Of a stretch of 64,000 nucleotides of DNA, positions 32,627 to 43,365 are shown piece by piece. This stretch comes from JBOGCH01 sp051656645 (GTDB taxonomy: Bacteria; Bacteroidota; Bacteroidia; Bacteroidales; Marinifilaceae). The position numbers were made by a program, and so were the translations under genes. Each line of letters begins with the position of its first letter. Position 1 is the first letter of the stretch. Where the stretch lies: contig JBOGCH010000040.1 in assembly GCA_051656645.1 (NCBI GenBank), positions 62,001 to 126,000 of the forward strand, in the 5' to 3' direction. Under the pieces are notes generated by a model. That model did not search any database. It saw only the letters and a list, made by a program, of their open reading frames with translations, and was not told where the DNA came from.

Positions 32627-33352
32627 TTACTTTTTTACACAAACAATCTGGTTTTCATACTTCAAATTAATCTCTTTGTACGCTCGCCAGCCCTTTCGGT
32701 TAATCCCATCATTCAAAAACAATTGTAAATCGGATAATTTTTGTTTAAAATCATCTAATCGTCCCATTCGAATATGGAAATCTCCTACCTTAGGTATTAA
32801 CAAAACATCTTGTTGAGAATCTACAACTATCTGCTCAACATATGCATTCCAGAATGAATTATTACTTATATAATTAACAAATTCAAATAATTCATTCTCT
32901 GCAAATGTAACAGAGACTTTTCCTGTTATTGGTGTAACTTTGGAAGTATACTTTCCCGATAACGGCATCTTTTTACCATCTTCATCAACATAATATCCAT
33001 CGCGACCTGACACTACACGTAATACAGGTTTTCGTTGTATGATATTAATGTGAAAATTGCCGTCTAAACTATAATAAACTTGTGCGGATTTTATCATTGA
33101 ACTCTTTGTTAGCATTTGCTCCAAAGAATCTGTATTGATTGTTTCTACTTTTGCATTCACAATATTACCATACCTATGCTTTATCTCATCACACACATCA
33201 AGAGCGCTGATAAAAGCATTTTCATTATGGTCGATATAAACATTTATCCCTTTACATCTTGCTTCACCTACTTTTCGGTCTACAAAGGTAAGCACAATTA
33301 TCAGGTAAACCAACAATATGGTACATAATATATAGGGTAAATATCTTTTCAT
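32627..33352 (-). CDS. ftsQ: cell division protein FtsQ
   Basis: Bitopic membrane protein of the divisome, 241 residues. Cytoplasmic N-terminus KRY, transmembrane helix at about residues 5-24 (LPYILCTILLVYLIIVLTFV), then a periplasmic POTRA-like part (DVCDEIKHRYGNIVNAKVETINTDSLEQMLTKSSMIKSAQVYYS is the core region, about residues 50-95) and the FtsQ beta domain. Identified from size, topology and position between murC and ftsA; the sequence is only moderately conserved in this family. Confidence 0.88.
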   Translation of the reverse strand: MKRYLPYILCTILLVYLIIVLTFVDRKVGEARCKGINVYIDHNENAFISALDVCDEIKHRYGNIVNAKVETINTDSLEQMLTKSSMIKSAQVYYSLDGNFHINIIQRKPVLRVVSGRDGYYVDEDGKKMPLSGKYTSKVTPITGKVSVTFAENELFEFVNYISNNSFWNAYVEQIVVDSQQDVLLIPKVGDFHIRMGRLDDFKQKLSDLQLFLNDGINRKGWRAYKEINLKYENQIVCVKK

Positions 33353-33364
33353 GAAGTTTATTAT

Positions 33365-34714
33365 CTATTTTTTGCTTAATATTTCTTTTATTTTCGGAAC
33401 TAATCTGTCAATATCACCTGCACCAACTGTCACCAAAACTCCCTCAGTTATCTCAGATTCTATAAATTCTAATAATTCATCCTTCTGCAATATTCTGCAT
33501 GGTTTACTCATTTTATTTAATATCAACTCAGAGGTCACACCCTCCATAGGTAACTCCCTAGCAGGATATATATCCAAAAGTATCACTTCATCAGCAATAT
33601 CCAAGCTCTTGGCAAATCCTTCATAAAAATCATTAGTTCGCGAGTATAAGTGAGGTTGAAAGAAAGCATATAATTTACGTTCCGGCCATATCGCTTTAAT
33701 AGAGCCTAATACAGCTTCCAATTCTCTCGGATGGTGAGCATAATCATCAATATAGGTCACATCATTATTCACATGCAAATTAAAGCGTCGATAAATACCT
33801 TTAAATTCTGGTAGAGAAACTCTTATCTCATCAGGCATCACTCCTACAGCTAATGCTATAGTAATTGCTAGGGTAGCATTCTCAACGTTTATACGCCCAA
33901 GAATCCCTAACGTTATGTCATTAATCACTATATCATTTAATCCATGATAATCAAACGTATATACCCCATGATTCTGGCGTAAATTCGTTGCAAACACATC
34001 ACTTGGCCTATCTACACCATATGTTGCTGCCACATTCTGCTGCTCCAATGTTAGTCCATATTTTAAGAAAACAGCACCTTCGCTATCAACTTTCCCTGCA
34101 AACTCATTAAATGCCTCAATCAAACTATCCTTAGTCCCATAAATATCTAAATGGTCAGCATCCATAGATGTAATACCTGCGATATGTGGTGACAAATGCA
34201 AAAAGGATCGGTCAAATTCATCCGCTTCAATTACAACATAATCTGAATTGTCATTCAGTAATACATTACTATTGTAATTTGTGGCAATTCCTCCTAAGAA
34301 AGCATTACATCCAATTTTCGATTCATGTAATAAATAAGCTAACAATGTCGATACCGTTGTCTTTCCATGCGTACCAGCAATACAAAGTGCTTTATGTTTT
34401 CTGGACAATTCGCCTAATACTTCGGCACGCTTCAACACCTTAAAGTCATTGGTCTTAAAGAATGACAGTTGCTTGCTGTCCTTCGGAATTGCTGGCGTAA
34501 ATACCACCATTGTTTCTTTTACATCATGAAACTGCAATGGAATACTTTGGACTGTATCTTCAAAATTTACAGCTATGCCCTCTTTTTCTAATGCATTAGT
34601 TATTATGGAGCGTGTTTTATCATAACCGCAAACCTCATAGCCTTTCATTTTATAAAATCTGGCCAATGCGCTCATCCCAATACCGCCAATCCCTACAAAA
34701 TATACTCTTTTCAT
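33365..34714 (-). CDS. murC: UDP-N-acetylmuramate-L-alanine ligase
   Basis: Cytoplasmic Mur ligase adding L-alanine to UDP-MurNAc with ATP. The protein has 449 residues. N-terminal Rossmann-like motif FVGIGGIGMSALARF, ATP loop AGTHGKTTVS at about 112-121, EADEFDRSFL, and HHPRELEAVL in the C-terminal domain are MurC features. It lies 12 bp from ftsQ and 6 bp from murG. Confidence 0.96.
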   Translation of the reverse strand: MKRVYFVGIGGIGMSALARFYKMKGYEVCGYDKTRSIITNALEKEGIAVNFEDTVQSIPLQFHDVKETMVVFTPAIPKDSKQLSFFKTNDFKVLKRAEVLGELSRKHKALCIAGTHGKTTVSTLLAYLLHESKIGCNAFLGGIATNYNSNVLLNDNSDYVVIEADEFDRSFLHLSPHIAGITSMDADHLDIYGTKDSLIEAFNEFAGKVDSEGAVFLKYGLTLEQQNVAATYGVDRPSDVFATNLRQNHGVYTFDYHGLNDIVINDITLGILGRINVENATLAITIALAVGVMPDEIRVSLPEFKGIYRRFNLHVNNDVTYIDDYAHHPRELEAVLGSIKAIWPERKLYAFFQPHLYSRTNDFYEGFAKSLDIADEVILLDIYPARELPMEGVTSELILNKMSKPCRILQKDELLEFIESEITEGVLVTVGAGDIDRLVPKIKEILSKK

Positions 34715-34720
34715 TATGAA

Positions 34721-35830
34721 TTATTTCTTTCTTTTGTCAATTAACTCAATAATCTCACGCGCAATAACCATATCCGCTTCTGGATATGACATTTTCTTTA
34801 TGTTCTGCGCTAATTCGTTTTGTCGTGCTATATCATCAACAAGTTCAAGCATCTTATCACACAACAAAGTTTTAGCATCTTTATCGGCAATAAATTCAGC
34901 AGCATTATTTTGTACTAATGCCATCGCATTATGCGTCTGATGATCTTCTGCAACATTAGGCGATGGCACTAAAATCGCAGCCTTACCCAAAACCGCAAGT
35001 TCGGATATCGTGCTAGCCCCTGCCCTTGCAATAATAATATCACTTATTGCATATACATAATCCATGCGCTCTAGGAACGGAACTAGTTTTATGTTCGCAT
35101 ATTTTCCATCAAAGCTATCCTTCAATTTATCAAAATAATATTTACCACATTGCCATAACAACTGAATATCGTCACGTTTTGCAATACGTTCTGCCATATC
35201 AACAATAGCATTGTTGATAGATCGAGCGCCTAAACTTCCCCCTGTCACAACAATCGTTTTTTTTGAGCTATCTAAACCATAAAACGAATATGCCTCTTCT
35301 AAATTTATCATATCGGATAGTAGATTTGCTCTTACTGGATTGCCTGTTTTAATAATCTTTTCTGCAGGAAAGAAACGATCCATGTTATCATATGCAACAC
35401 ATATTCGTCGCGCATATTTCCCTATCAGCTTATTTGTCATTCCGGCGTAAGAGTTTTGCTCCTGTAAAACTACAGGAACTTTCTTCATTACTCCTCTTAT
35501 TCCAATTGGTCCACTAGCATAACCACCAACCCCTACAATAACATCGGGCTTAAAATCGTTGATTATGTTTGAGCAAATCTTTACACTCTTCATCAGATTA
35601 GCAATAACCTGGAAATTCTTAAATATGGATCCACGCACCAAACCACGTACAGGCAATCCTATTATCTTATATCCATTTGCTGGGATACGCTCCATCTCCA
35701 TTTTACCTTCAGCCCCAACAAAGAGGATATCTATATCATTATCTATTTTTTTTAAAGCATTAGCTATGGATAGAGCCGGAAAAATATGCCCTCCGGTTCC
35801 ACCACCGCTAATTATAACTTTCTTTTTCAT
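34721..35830 (-). CDS. murG: UDP-GlcNAc--undecaprenyl-PP-MurNAc-pentapeptide GlcNAc transferase
   Basis: Peripheral membrane glycosyltransferase making lipid II from lipid I. 369 residues from the ATG at 35830; the frame extends eight codons further, but this start places the GGGTGGHIFPAL motif at the expected N-terminal position. Other MurG motifs: GVGGYASGPIG, QEQNSYAGMTN, VTGGSLGARSIN and SRAGAS-like ARAGASTISEL. It lies 20 bp downstream of ftsW. Confidence 0.96.
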   Translation of the reverse strand: MKKKVIISGGGTGGHIFPALSIANALKKIDNDIDILFVGAEGKMEMERIPANGYKIIGLPVRGLVRGSIFKNFQVIANLMKSVKICSNIINDFKPDVIVGVGGYASGPIGIRGVMKKVPVVLQEQNSYAGMTNKLIGKYARRICVAYDNMDRFFPAEKIIKTGNPVRANLLSDMINLEEAYSFYGLDSSKKTIVVTGGSLGARSINNAIVDMAERIAKRDDIQLLWQCGKYYFDKLKDSFDGKYANIKLVPFLERMDYVYAISDIIIARAGASTISELAVLGKAAILVPSPNVAEDHQTHNAMALVQNNAAEFIADKDAKTLLCDKMLELVDDIARQNELAQNIKKMSYPEADMVIAREIIELIDKRKK

Positions 35831-35850
35831 TTCAAAAATGCTTAAATATA

Positions 35851-37167
35851 TCAATAATCACGTCCAGAATCTTTATTTAACTCCGATTCCGTATAGTGTC
35901 TAGTTGTCTCATCTTCATTTAGCTCATTTTGCGCATCCATGCTATCAGTGTATTCGCCATGATAATCGCCTTCTAATGTATCATAATAATCCATTTCCTT
36001 GCCTTCAACAGCCTCTTGGCTAAAAGTTGCAGCAACACTTAGTATCATTCCCACTAGCATCCCCATAAACAACAAAGAGCTTCCACCCCAACTTAAGAAT
36101 GGTAATGTCTGACCTGTTACAGGTAATATCCCCACACATACGCCAATATGAATAAGCGCTTGTAGTGTAAAAAGTACACTGAGTCCGGTTATCAACAAAG
36201 CAGGAAATACCCTTTTGCATCTACGTATAATAGCCCCAATCCTTGTAAAAATGGCTAAATAGGACAATATTACAAGTATCCCGAAAACAATGCCATACTC
36301 TTCAATAATAATTGCATAAATAAAATCAGAATAAGGATGCGGCAAATAGTTTCGCTGTACACTATTACCCGGTCCTGTACCAATCAAACCTCCATTAGCC
36401 AAAGCCAAACGAGATCTAATTTCTTGGTTATCTTTCCCAGTTATATCTTTTTCCTCGTCACTAACAAAACGCTCCATGCGGGCCTTGATTGTTGCAATAC
36501 GGCCAATCTTTTCTAACTGTGGTATTTTAACTATCGCAACAACCCCTATGGTCACAAATACTGAAAAAATAAGAATCCATTTCCCTATTACTCGCCATTG
36601 TACTCTACCAACTATAAACATTGCCGCACATGCGCATCCCATTAATCCTGCCGTTGAAAAGTCATCAAGCATTACCAATACTATTAAAGGGCCGCATAGA
36701 CCTAAAAATAAAGTTACCGCACCTTTATAACAGTAGTTTTCCAATTGATATATACTTAATATTTTAGCCGTCATTATTATTATTGCAATTTTAGCAAATT
36801 CCGACGCCTGGAATGTAACTGAAATAATTGGTATCTTTATCCATCTACTCGTCCCGTTTATTTCACTGCCAAAAAGTATTGCATATAGCAACACCCCATA
36901 AGCAAACATCAGTAGGAAAAAGGCATACCTCTTCCATATGGTGTAGTTTATGGATCTCATTGCTACCATCACACCAAAACTAAGCAGTAAATACGCACAG
37001 TGCCGTCCCAAATAGGCAATATTATTCCCTTCGTGCTTCAGTACTGCTAATTTTCCAGTTGAGGAATATATTAGCGCTACCGAAAACAACATTAATAGGA
37101 TAACGATATAAGTTATCGTTTTGTCCATCGAATAAATTTTTGCAGCTATTTGTTCTCCTAATTTCAT
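35851..37167 (-). CDS. ftsW: lipid II polymerase/cell division protein FtsW
   Basis: SEDS-family peptidoglycan glycosyltransferase with about ten transmembrane helices, 438 residues. Signature segments include FQASEFAKIAIIIMTAK, a long periplasmic loop with RMERFVS...GTGPGNSVQRNYLPHPYSDFIYAIIIEE, and LPFLSWGGSSLL. It works with the class B PBP (ftsI) encoded upstream in the same cluster. The C-terminal 50 residues are hydrophilic and acidic (YDTLEGDYHGEY), somewhat longer than in E. coli. Confidence 0.95.
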   Translation of the reverse strand: MKLGEQIAAKIYSMDKTITYIVILLMLFSVALIYSSTGKLAVLKHEGNNIAYLGRHCAYLLLSFGVMVAMRSINYTIWKRYAFFLLMFAYGVLLYAILFGSEINGTSRWIKIPIISVTFQASEFAKIAIIIMTAKILSIYQLENYCYKGAVTLFLGLCGPLIVLVMLDDFSTAGLMGCACAAMFIVGRVQWRVIGKWILIFSVFVTIGVVAIVKIPQLEKIGRIATIKARMERFVSDEEKDITGKDNQEIRSRLALANGGLIGTGPGNSVQRNYLPHPYSDFIYAIIIEEYGIVFGILVILSYLAIFTRIGAIIRRCKRVFPALLITGLSVLFTLQALIHIGVCVGILPVTGQTLPFLSWGGSSLLFMGMLVGMILSVAATFSQEAVEGKEMDYYDTLEGDYHGEYTDSMDAQNELNEDETTRHYTESELNKDSGRDY

Positions 37168-37171
37168 CTTC

Positions 37172-38503
37172 TTACTTTTTTACGGCTTCCTTAAAACGTC
37201 GACCCCTATCTTCATAGGATTTAAATAAATCAAAGCTAGCACAACATGGAGACAAAAGTACTGTATCACCTGTTGTTGCGTAATGATTCGCACATGCTAC
37301 TGTTTCCTCCAATGAATGACAATCTTCCACTGTACATACATTCTTAAAACTTTCTATTAGCTTCGTGTTATCTACGCCCATGCATACTAAAACTTTTACT
37401 TTAGCCTTAACCAAGTCATTCAGGACACTATAATCGTTCCCTTTATCTGTCCCGCCCGCTATCCAAATAACTGGTGTCTGCATACTGTCAAGAGCATACC
37501 ACGCAGAATCAACATTCGTTGCTTTGGAGTCATTGATATAACGTACTCCATTTCGTTCCACAACAAACTCCAATCTGTGCTCTACTTGCGGAAATGTTCG
37601 CAAACCCTCTGTAATTTTATCGTCACTTATATTCAATTTCATTGCCGACAATATTGCACACATTGCATTGTACATATTATGCCGTCCTTGAATGGTTATC
37701 TCTGCCGTTGCAATTGAATATTTGCGGGTACCATACGTAACTATTAACTTCCCCTCCTTAACGTAAGCGCTTGCGTCCGTCTCTGAATAGCTAATTGTTG
37801 CAACCTCTGGAACTATTCCCCTTCCATTCATATACTGAGCAGAAGCATCATTATCCACATCATAGATAAAGAGATCTTTAGCATCCATGTTATTTAAGAT
37901 ACTAAATTTAGATGCCAAATAGTTCTCAAATTTATAATCATACCTATCTAAATGATCAGGTGTCACATTTGTCACAATTCCAATATGAGGGTGAAATGTA
38001 AACATACCATCCAACTGAAAGCTGGATAGTTCTATAACATAGCACGGATGCGGATTTCTTGCCACCTGCTCTGCTAAACTATACCCCACATTACCTGCTA
38101 ATCCCACATCTAGTCCCGCTGTTTTCAATAAATGATAAAGCAATAATGTTGTCGTAGTCTTTCCATTACTTCCCGTAATGCAACACATCATTGCATCAGT
38201 ATATCGCCCAGCAAATTCTATCTCAGAAATAATCTCTGTACCCAGCTCCTTCAAAGCGAGAATCACCTCATTCTTATCTGGTATCCCAGGGCTTTTTACA
38301 ACTAGATCGGCATTTAATATTTTTGATAAATCATGCCCTCCTTGCTCATAAGCAATTTGTTCTAATTCCAATTTTGCTATATATTCTTGCTTCAATGTCC
38401 CTTTATCCGACAAAAAAACATCAAATCCTTTATCTTTTCCAAGTATAGCGGCACCTACTCCACTTTCGCCACCGCCAAGTATAACTAATCTCTCTGTTTT
38501 CAT
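37172..38503 (-). CDS. murD: UDP-N-acetylmuramoylalanine-D-glutamate ligase
   Basis: Mur ligase adding D-glutamate to UDP-MurNAc-L-Ala. 443 residues. N-terminal ILGGGESGVGAAIL, ATP loop ITGSNGKTTTTLL, ELSSFQLDG, NVTPDHLDRY and YINDSKATNVDS are MurD motifs. It starts 4 bp upstream of ftsW in the operon. Confidence 0.96.
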   Translation of the reverse strand: MKTERLVILGGGESGVGAAILGKDKGFDVFLSDKGTLKQEYIAKLELEQIAYEQGGHDLSKILNADLVVKSPGIPDKNEVILALKELGTEIISEIEFAGRYTDAMMCCITGSNGKTTTTLLLYHLLKTAGLDVGLAGNVGYSLAEQVARNPHPCYVIELSSFQLDGMFTFHPHIGIVTNVTPDHLDRYDYKFENYLASKFSILNNMDAKDLFIYDVDNDASAQYMNGRGIVPEVATISYSETDASAYVKEGKLIVTYGTRKYSIATAEITIQGRHNMYNAMCAILSAMKLNISDDKITEGLRTFPQVEHRLEFVVERNGVRYINDSKATNVDSAWYALDSMQTPVIWIAGGTDKGNDYSVLNDLVKAKVKVLVCMGVDNTKLIESFKNVCTVEDCHSLEETVACANHYATTGDTVLLSPCCASFDLFKSYEDRGRRFKEAVKK

Positions 38504-38520
38504 ACTATAGAGAATATATA

Positions 38521-39771
38521 TTATCTAATCTTCAATGTCACAATTGTTAATACCGCAAACAGTATCCCAACTATCCAAAAACGGGTCACTATTTTAGGTT
38601 CAGGTATTCCTTTCTTCTGATAGTGGTGATGTAGTGGGGACATTAAGAATACGCGACGACCTTCGCCAAATTTTCTCTTTGTATATTTAAAATAACTTAC
38701 CTGTATTATCACAGATAAATTCTCCACTAAAAATATTCCACACAAAATTGGTATTAATAATTCCTTTCGTATTATTATGGCAAATACAGCAATTATACCA
38801 CCTAGAGCCAAACTTCCGGTATCACCCATAAATACTTGTGCAGGATAGGAGTTATACCACAAAAAGCCAATTGTTGCCCCAATAAACGCCGCTATATATA
38901 CAACTAGCTCTCCCGAGTGAGGAATATACATTATATTCAAATAATCTGCATATACCATATTGCCCGAAACATAGGCTAATATCCCCAACGTAGCACCAAT
39001 TATCGCAGATGTACCCGTAGCAAGTCCATCTAGTCCGTCTGTCAAGTTAGCTCCATTAGATACCGCTGTCACTATTAATATTGTAAAAATGATAAACACA
39101 ATCCAACCAAGTGGCTCTGCATAAGGACCTGCAAAACCAACAAACCAAGCATAGTCAAACTCATTGTCCTTAAAAAAAGGTATAGTAGTTTTTGTACATT
39201 TCATATCCTGTGTCATTGCTTTCATTACAGGTCCTTCTTCAAAACCTTCATCTGCAATAATACGCTCCACACCAATATTCGAGCCTGTTACACGCTCACG
39301 CACTACAACATCGTCACTTAAATACAACGTTAAGCCAACAATTAATCCCAGTCCAACTTGCCCAACAATCTTGAAACGTCCGTTAAGGCCTTCCTTATCA
39401 TGCTTAAATACCTTTATGTAATCATCTATAAAACCTATTAATCCCAACCAAACGGTTGAAATAAGCATCAATTGTACATATACATTTTCCAATCGTGCAA
39501 ATAACAATACTGGAATTATAATTGAAAATAAAATGATAACACCCCCCATTGTTGGTGTGCCTTTTTTCTGCATTTGTCCTTCCAGACCCAAATCCCGAAT
39601 TTCTTCACCTATTTGCTGACGCTGTAGCTTATAAATAACTTGCTTACCAACAATCATGGTCAGGATTAGTGCTAAAATTACGGCACAACCGGATCTAAAA
39701 GTAATATATTGAAACATTCCGGCTCCGGGAATATTTAATTGCTCTAAATAATCAAATAGATAATATAACAT
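38521..39771 (-). CDS. mraY: phospho-N-acetylmuramoyl-pentapeptide-transferase
   Basis: Ten-helix membrane enzyme transferring phospho-MurNAc-pentapeptide to undecaprenyl phosphate (lipid I). 416 residues, longer than the E. coli protein because of a hydrophilic insert at about residues 150-205 that Bacteroidetes MraY proteins also carry. Motifs: KKGTPTMGG, FIDDYIKV, TDGLDGLATG, VFMGDTGSLALGG and SPLHHHYQKKG, with the catalytic aspartates. It lies between murE and murD. Confidence 0.96.
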   Translation of the reverse strand: MLYYLFDYLEQLNIPGAGMFQYITFRSGCAVILALILTMIVGKQVIYKLQRQQIGEEIRDLGLEGQMQKKGTPTMGGVIILFSIIIPVLLFARLENVYVQLMLISTVWLGLIGFIDDYIKVFKHDKEGLNGRFKIVGQVGLGLIVGLTLYLSDDVVVRERVTGSNIGVERIIADEGFEEGPVMKAMTQDMKCTKTTIPFFKDNEFDYAWFVGFAGPYAEPLGWIVFIIFTILIVTAVSNGANLTDGLDGLATGTSAIIGATLGILAYVSGNMVYADYLNIMYIPHSGELVVYIAAFIGATIGFLWYNSYPAQVFMGDTGSLALGGIIAVFAIIIRKELLIPILCGIFLVENLSVIIQVSYFKYTKRKFGEGRRVFLMSPLHHHYQKKGIPEPKIVTRFWIVGILFAVLTIVTLKIR

Positions 39772-39773
39772 AA

Positions 39774-41219
39774 TTAGTTTTTAAAATAATCTTGCACAAC
39801 TTCTTTATCATCAAAATGATGCTTCACACCCTGAATATCCTGATAGTTTTCATGACCTTTACCGGCAATTAATACCACATCACCTTTCTTAGCCAATTCA
39901 AGTGCCATGTGTATAGCTTTGGCTCTATCTGCTTCTACAATAACATTCGCACAGCCTTTCACTCCCTCTAACATATCGTTTAAGATATCTATCGGATTCT
40001 CTGTACGCGGATTATCCGACGTCAAAATTACTCTATCACTTAAGCGTGCAGCGCATGCTGCCATTTCAGGACGCTTAGTCTTGTCTCTATCCCCACCCGC
40101 TCCTACAACGGTAATAACTAAATTGTCCTTTGTCTTTACTTCATTTATTGTCTTTAAAACATTTTCCACCGCATCTGGTGTATGTGCATAATCCACTACA
40201 GCCAATACCCCTTCTTTGGACATAATTGTATCAAAACGGCCACATACGGGACGTAATTCACTAATCGGATTTAATAAACTGAATTTAGAAAAGCCCAATT
40301 CTCGTGCGGCACCGTACACAGATAACAGATTATACATATTGAAATCACCGGTAAAATGTGTCCACACCTCATTGCCATCTAACATTAACAAAGTTCCATC
40401 CATTTGTTTTTCTATTGACTGACAATGGTAATCGGCCATAGTCTTGCAAGAATAGGTCACAATCTTTGCTTTGCTATTCTGCACCATTATCATACCATTC
40501 TTATCATCAATATTAGTCAATGCAAACGCCGTCGATGGTAATTGTGTAAAAAATTGCTGTTTAGCAGCTATATAATTCTTAAACGTTTTATGATAATCCA
40601 AATGATCATGCGTTATATTGGAGAAAATACCTCCTGCAAAATAGAGTCCAGCAATACGTTCTTGCGCAATAGAGTGTGAGCTAATCTCCATGAAACAATA
40701 CTTGCAGCCCTCATCAACCATTCGCCTCAAATAACTGTTAATGGCTAAAGCATCGGGTGTAGTATGAGTCGCTGGTTCTTCCGTTTCTCCTATAAAATTG
40801 CTTACTGTAGACAATAAACCGCACTTAAATCCCAATTTTCCTATTAGTCTATATAATAATGTAGCTGTCGTCGTTTTGCCATTCGTTCCAGTTACTCCAA
40901 CAAGTTTAAGCTCGTGCGATGGATTTCCATAAAAATTAGATGCAATTATGCCTAATGCTAGCGATGCATCCGCACACACTATGTAGCTAACGTCCTCTTT
41001 TAAAACCAGGGGTAAAACTTCGCAAACAACAGCAGTCGCGCCTTTTTCCACAGAGCTCTCAATAAAATCATGACCGTCAATATGTACTCCGCGTTGAGCA
41101 ACAAACAAATCACTACCAGTAACTTTACGTGAGTCAAAATTCACATTCAGAATTTCTTTCTCCGCATTATATTGTATTCCTTCAAAGGTTATTCCCTTTA
41201 GTAACTCCTTTAATTTCAT
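39774..41219 (-). CDS. murE: UDP-MurNAc-L-Ala-D-Glu-meso-diaminopimelate ligase
   Basis: Mur ligase adding the third stem residue. 481 residues. ATP loop VTGTNGKTTTATL, MEISSHSIAQERI, THDHLDYHKTF, and the substrate motif DNPRTENP at about residue 405. The DNPR motif is associated with meso-diaminopimelate rather than lysine. The stop is two bases from the mraY start. Confidence 0.96.
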   Translation of the reverse strand: MKLKELLKGITFEGIQYNAEKEILNVNFDSRKVTGSDLFVAQRGVHIDGHDFIESSVEKGATAVVCEVLPLVLKEDVSYIVCADASLALGIIASNFYGNPSHELKLVGVTGTNGKTTTATLLYRLIGKLGFKCGLLSTVSNFIGETEEPATHTTPDALAINSYLRRMVDEGCKYCFMEISSHSIAQERIAGLYFAGGIFSNITHDHLDYHKTFKNYIAAKQQFFTQLPSTAFALTNIDDKNGMIMVQNSKAKIVTYSCKTMADYHCQSIEKQMDGTLLMLDGNEVWTHFTGDFNMYNLLSVYGAARELGFSKFSLLNPISELRPVCGRFDTIMSKEGVLAVVDYAHTPDAVENVLKTINEVKTKDNLVITVVGAGGDRDKTKRPEMAACAARLSDRVILTSDNPRTENPIDILNDMLEGVKGCANVIVEADRAKAIHMALELAKKGDVVLIAGKGHENYQDIQGVKHHFDDKEVVQDYFKN

Positions 41220-41226
41220 AATTATA

Positions 41227-43332
41227 TCATCGTAAATTCAAATAAACTACATTTCCTTCTTTAATATGACTTCCCGCCGCGATGGATTGTTCTTGAACCA
41301 TTCCATTTCCGCTAACATGGACTCTTAATCCCATATTCTCCAACAGATAAAGAACATCTTTCAATCCCATACCTTTTACATTAGGCATTATTCCGTCAGT
41401 GATCTTGCGTGGTTCTATATTTATATATTTATCTTCTTTGGAGGAAGTAACAACCCACTCAGCATCTTCTAAACTACGCTCATTGTCGGTCTTAATTCCT
41501 AACTCATCATAAATAAACTCTAGCTCTGTACGAACTCCATTCATTGACACTGGTAATGCCAACGTTTCACGCTCTATTTTCTTTCCTTTCTCAAGAAAAG
41601 CCATGGTATATAAATGATCTGATATTTCTCGAAACACCGAAGCCGATACCACATTGGCATAATAACCATTTCGTGGATTTTCTATAACCACTATACAAGA
41701 ATATTTAGGACGTTCAGCAGGAAAGTACCCCACAAAACTAGCTCTATAACTACCCGCACCATACCCCTTGTTTTGTACAGCAACACGCGAAGTTCCGGTT
41801 TTACCAGCAATGGAATAGTGTTCTGTATGAATGTTACGTGCGGTACCAGATGTTACTACGCCCACTAGCATTTCTTGAATTGTGCGCAATGTTTTTCTGC
41901 TACAAATTCGACTACCAACCTCCTCTGTATCAAAACGCTCTACAACCTCATTCTTATCGCGAATCTCTTTCACTAAACGAGGGCGCATTCGCTGTCCGTC
42001 ATTTGCTATGGCGTTATAAAAACAAAGAATTTGTAGTGGAGTCAAAAGCAATTCATACCCCATACTCATCCATGGCAGAGATATACCTGTCCAATTCTTA
42101 TCCGACGGGTGTTTTATGTAGGGTTTTCCCTCACCGCTTAACACAATCCCAACAGGTTCATTCAGTCGCATAGAGAACAAACGATCTATAAATCGTGTAG
42201 GCTGATCCTTATAAAAATTCGATGCAATTTGAGTTATACCATTCGATGATTTTTCCATGATGCGTTTCGCTGTAATACGACCAACACCTTTTTTGTCCGA
42301 CTCATAAATAGTCTTTCCATAAAACGTATAATATCCTTTATCGCCAAGGTCAAAGGTATCTTGTGTTGTAACAAATCCATCCTCAAGCATAGCAATCATC
42401 GTAGCTGCCTTCATTACGGATCCCGGTTCTGTGATATTATTTATAGCATAATTCATTGTTTCGCTATACACTCCCTCTCGCATACGCGTCAAGTTAGCTA
42501 TAGCTTTTATATCACCACTTTCAACCTCCATAACTATAGCGACACCATGATCAGCATTCATTCTAACCAATTGATTACGTAATGCAGTCTGTGTTACATC
42601 CTGATAATCAACATTCAGCGTAGTTACAACATCGCAACCATGCTTCGGTTCCTTATCTACAAGAGTCATCCATCTTCCGGACATGTTTTCTCTATGGCCA
42701 ATGCCGGGTTCGCCTTTCAAATAACTCTCAAAAGCTGCTTCTAAACCAACATAACCTTCTCGTACATCCTGATCGTTCTTATTCAAACTACCAATAGTTC
42801 TATTTGCAAGATCTCTATGAGGCAATAAGCGATGGTTTTCCTTTTCGGTAATCAAACCACCACGATTACGTCCTGATCGAAAAAGTGGAAACTGGCGTAT
42901 TTCCTTCAACTCTAAATGATTAACTTTTCTATTTCCCAACGCCAAATATCTATTTTTGCGTCTACGTGCATTACTAAGTGCATTTCTATACTCCTTTGCA
43001 CTCTTATCTCGAAAGAAAGAGGAAAGTCGGAAAGCCAATGAGTCTATATATTTATTGAAAAGCGTATCGTGTGGCGATAACGCATCAAAATGAAGTTTAT
43101 AGTACGGAACTGAAGTTGCTAATACCCTACCATCTTCAGCACATATATCCCCACGGTCGGGCTGTAGCGGAATTGGCAATGTAGCGTTTACTTTAGCGCT
43201 TATTTCATTCCATTTTCCACGTTCAATTGTCGCAACCGAGAAACCTCGAAACAATATGACACTCGCGACAAAAACTATCATCGCATAAATAATGAGATAT
43301 CGTCGAAATATTTTATCCTTAATTCCTTTCAT
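41227..43332 (-). CDS. ftsI: class B penicillin-binding protein FtsI/SpoVD type with PASTA domain
   Basis: Septal transpeptidase, 701 residues. Short cytoplasmic part, transmembrane helix at about residues 13-33, PBP dimerisation domain, then the transpeptidase domain with the SxxK motif in EPGSVMKAAT, SxN in KSSNGITQ and KTG in AGKTGTSRVA. A single C-terminal PASTA domain starts at about DGIMPNVKGMGLKDV. The PASTA domain gives a SpoVD-like layout common in Bacteroidetes. It lies next to ftsL-like and murE. Confidence 0.94.
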   Translation of the reverse strand: MKGIKDKIFRRYLIIYAMIVFVASVILFRGFSVATIERGKWNEISAKVNATLPIPLQPDRGDICAEDGRVLATSVPYYKLHFDALSPHDTLFNKYIDSLAFRLSSFFRDKSAKEYRNALSNARRRKNRYLALGNRKVNHLELKEIRQFPLFRSGRNRGGLITEKENHRLLPHRDLANRTIGSLNKNDQDVREGYVGLEAAFESYLKGEPGIGHRENMSGRWMTLVDKEPKHGCDVVTTLNVDYQDVTQTALRNQLVRMNADHGVAIVMEVESGDIKAIANLTRMREGVYSETMNYAINNITEPGSVMKAATMIAMLEDGFVTTQDTFDLGDKGYYTFYGKTIYESDKKGVGRITAKRIMEKSSNGITQIASNFYKDQPTRFIDRLFSMRLNEPVGIVLSGEGKPYIKHPSDKNWTGISLPWMSMGYELLLTPLQILCFYNAIANDGQRMRPRLVKEIRDKNEVVERFDTEEVGSRICSRKTLRTIQEMLVGVVTSGTARNIHTEHYSIAGKTGTSRVAVQNKGYGAGSYRASFVGYFPAERPKYSCIVVIENPRNGYYANVVSASVFREISDHLYTMAFLEKGKKIERETLALPVSMNGVRTELEFIYDELGIKTDNERSLEDAEWVVTSSKEDKYINIEPRKITDGIMPNVKGMGLKDVLYLLENMGLRVHVSGNGMVQEQSIAAGSHIKEGNVVYLNLR

Positions 43333-43365
43333 TCAAATCGTTAGCTTTATCACACCAAACCCCTA